Source of the DNA: Chloroflexota bacterium
Lineage (GTDB): Bacteria; Chloroflexota; Anaerolineae; Aggregatilineales; J027
Assembly: GCA_013112715.1 (NCBI GenBank)
Contig: JABFGB010000004.1
Coordinates: forward strand, 205,731 to 269,730
Reading direction: 5' to 3'
Length of the DNA: 64,000 nt
The position numbers and the translations under genes are program-made. Every line of letters begins with the position of its first letter. The stretch's first letter is position 1. This document shows, in pieces, positions 63,431-64,000 of this stretch. The notes under the pieces are model-generated. The model was not told the DNA's origin. It did not search any database and saw nothing but the letters and a program-made list of their open reading frames with translations.

Positions 63431-63480
63431 ATCATCCCTACTGCCGTATTTCCGAAATTGCCCCGAACCTTGCCGGGAGA

Positions 63481-63798
63481 TTAAATCTTGATCTCAATAT
63501 CTACCCCGGCAGGCAGATTGAGGCGCATCAGCGTATCAATTGTCTTTGCGTCCGGGTCGAGCACGTCAATAAGTCTCTTGTGAGTTCTTATTTCAAAATG
63601 CTCTTGCGAGTCCTTGTCGATAAACGACGAGCGACGTACCGTAAAACGTTCGAGTTTGGTCGGCAGTGGAACTGGCCCGACCACCCGCGCTCCCGTGCGT
63701 TCTGCCGTTTCGACAATACGCCGGGCCGATTGATCAAGTACCCGGTGGTCATAGGCTTTTAGCCGGATGCGGATTTTGTTTTTTGCTTTGTTTGTCAT
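63481..63798 (-). CDS. rpsJ: 30S ribosomal protein S10
   Basis: A 105-residue S10: [59 protein letters not shown] and the C-terminal [11 protein letters not shown]. It is the first gene of the ribosomal cluster after tuf, also acting with NusB in antitermination. Confidence 0.97.
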   Translation of the reverse strand: MTNKAKNKIRIRLKAYDHRVLDQSARRIVETAERTGARVVGPVPLPTKLERFTVRRSSFIDKDSQEHFEIRTHKRLIDVLDPDAKTIDTLMRLNLPAGVDIEIKI

Positions 63799-63872
63799 AC
63801 CTTCAGCCTTATTTAATTATCCACAGAGGAGGTCTTTCACTCCTCCCCCGCAGAATGTTTCCCGAAATCGGG

Positions 63873-64000
63873 TTATTCAATAATTTCGGTGATGACACCG
63901 GCACCGACGGTGAGGCCACCTTCACGGATGGCGAACTTGGAGCCTTGTTCAAGGGCAATCGGCTTTTCCAACTTGACAATCAGGTTGACATTGTCACCGG
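63873..64000 (-). CDS. tuf: Elongation factor Tu, C-terminal fragment (cut by window edge)
   Basis: The last 41 codons read [20 protein letters not shown] and then [21 protein letters not shown] before TAA (63873-63875), the end of domain III of EF-Tu. The start lies outside the window. It precedes rpsJ by 74 bases, the usual position before the S10 cluster. Confidence 0.95.
   Translation of the reverse strand, partial: GDNVNLIVKLEKPIALEQGSKFAIREGGLTVGAGVITEIIE

Noticed and set aside
1..64000. CRISPR array or insertion sequence
   Set aside because: No regularly spaced direct repeats and no transposase were seen on either strand.

Overview
The window looks like a bacterial chromosome of moderate G+C content, most likely a member of the Chloroflexota (Anaerolineae-like). 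That placement is an inference from protein style: Thr/Pro-rich stalks on surface proteins, SH3b and PA14 secreted modules, an archaeal-type AspRS, a 4-Cys S4 and stand-alone sensor kinases. No 16S gene is present to confirm it.

Left part (1-22 kb): the 3' end of an M20 peptidase; a minus-strand run made of a sugar-type solute-binding protein, a beta-CASP metallo-beta-lactamase nuclease with an unusual duplicated C-terminus, an alpha/beta hydrolase, an adhesin-like beta protein and a roadblock protein; tRNA-Asn with a clear promoter and terminator; a lipoprotein with a broken hydrolase elbow; an orphan tail-tube-like protein; a PA14/SH3b secreted protein; an archaeal-type AspRS behind a well-resolved T-box riboswitch; a SUMF1-like protein; HflX; a trmFO/M28/aminotransferase operon; an LCP cell-wall protein; a DUF433/DUF5615 toxin-antitoxin-like pair; and a TPR protein.

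Middle part (22-41 kb): a ten-gene plus-strand run (PfkB kinase, endonuclease III, GAF histidine kinase, PIG-L deacetylase, small histidine kinase, Ca2+/H+ antiporter, proline dehydrogenase, PTR-like SDR, ParB-fold protein, SDR) meets a minus-strand CoA-transferase/racemase and SDR with no spacer. Then come murJ, an amylosucrase, a CDP-alcohol phosphatidyltransferase, tRNA-Pro and a lone LarA-family racemase.

The most system-like accessory locus is 40.8-44.5 kb. A 936-residue TIR-NACHT protein with C-terminal membrane segments is followed after a short spacer by a membrane protein that resembles an A24 prepilin peptidase in which both catalytic aspartates appear to be asparagine. This is a candidate STAND-type immune or cell-death module with an undescribed partner.

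Right part (44.6-64 kb): mazG, then the S10-spc-alpha-L13 ribosomal gene cluster on the minus strand, from the 3' end of tuf to rpsI, ending at a strong intrinsic terminator. Its order is conventional except that infA and rpmJ are absent between map and rpsM. Several junctions hold sizeable hairpins, including a 64-bp palindrome between rplF and rpsH and an attenuator-like hairpin just before rplM. S14 carries an expanded, altered zinc knuckle.
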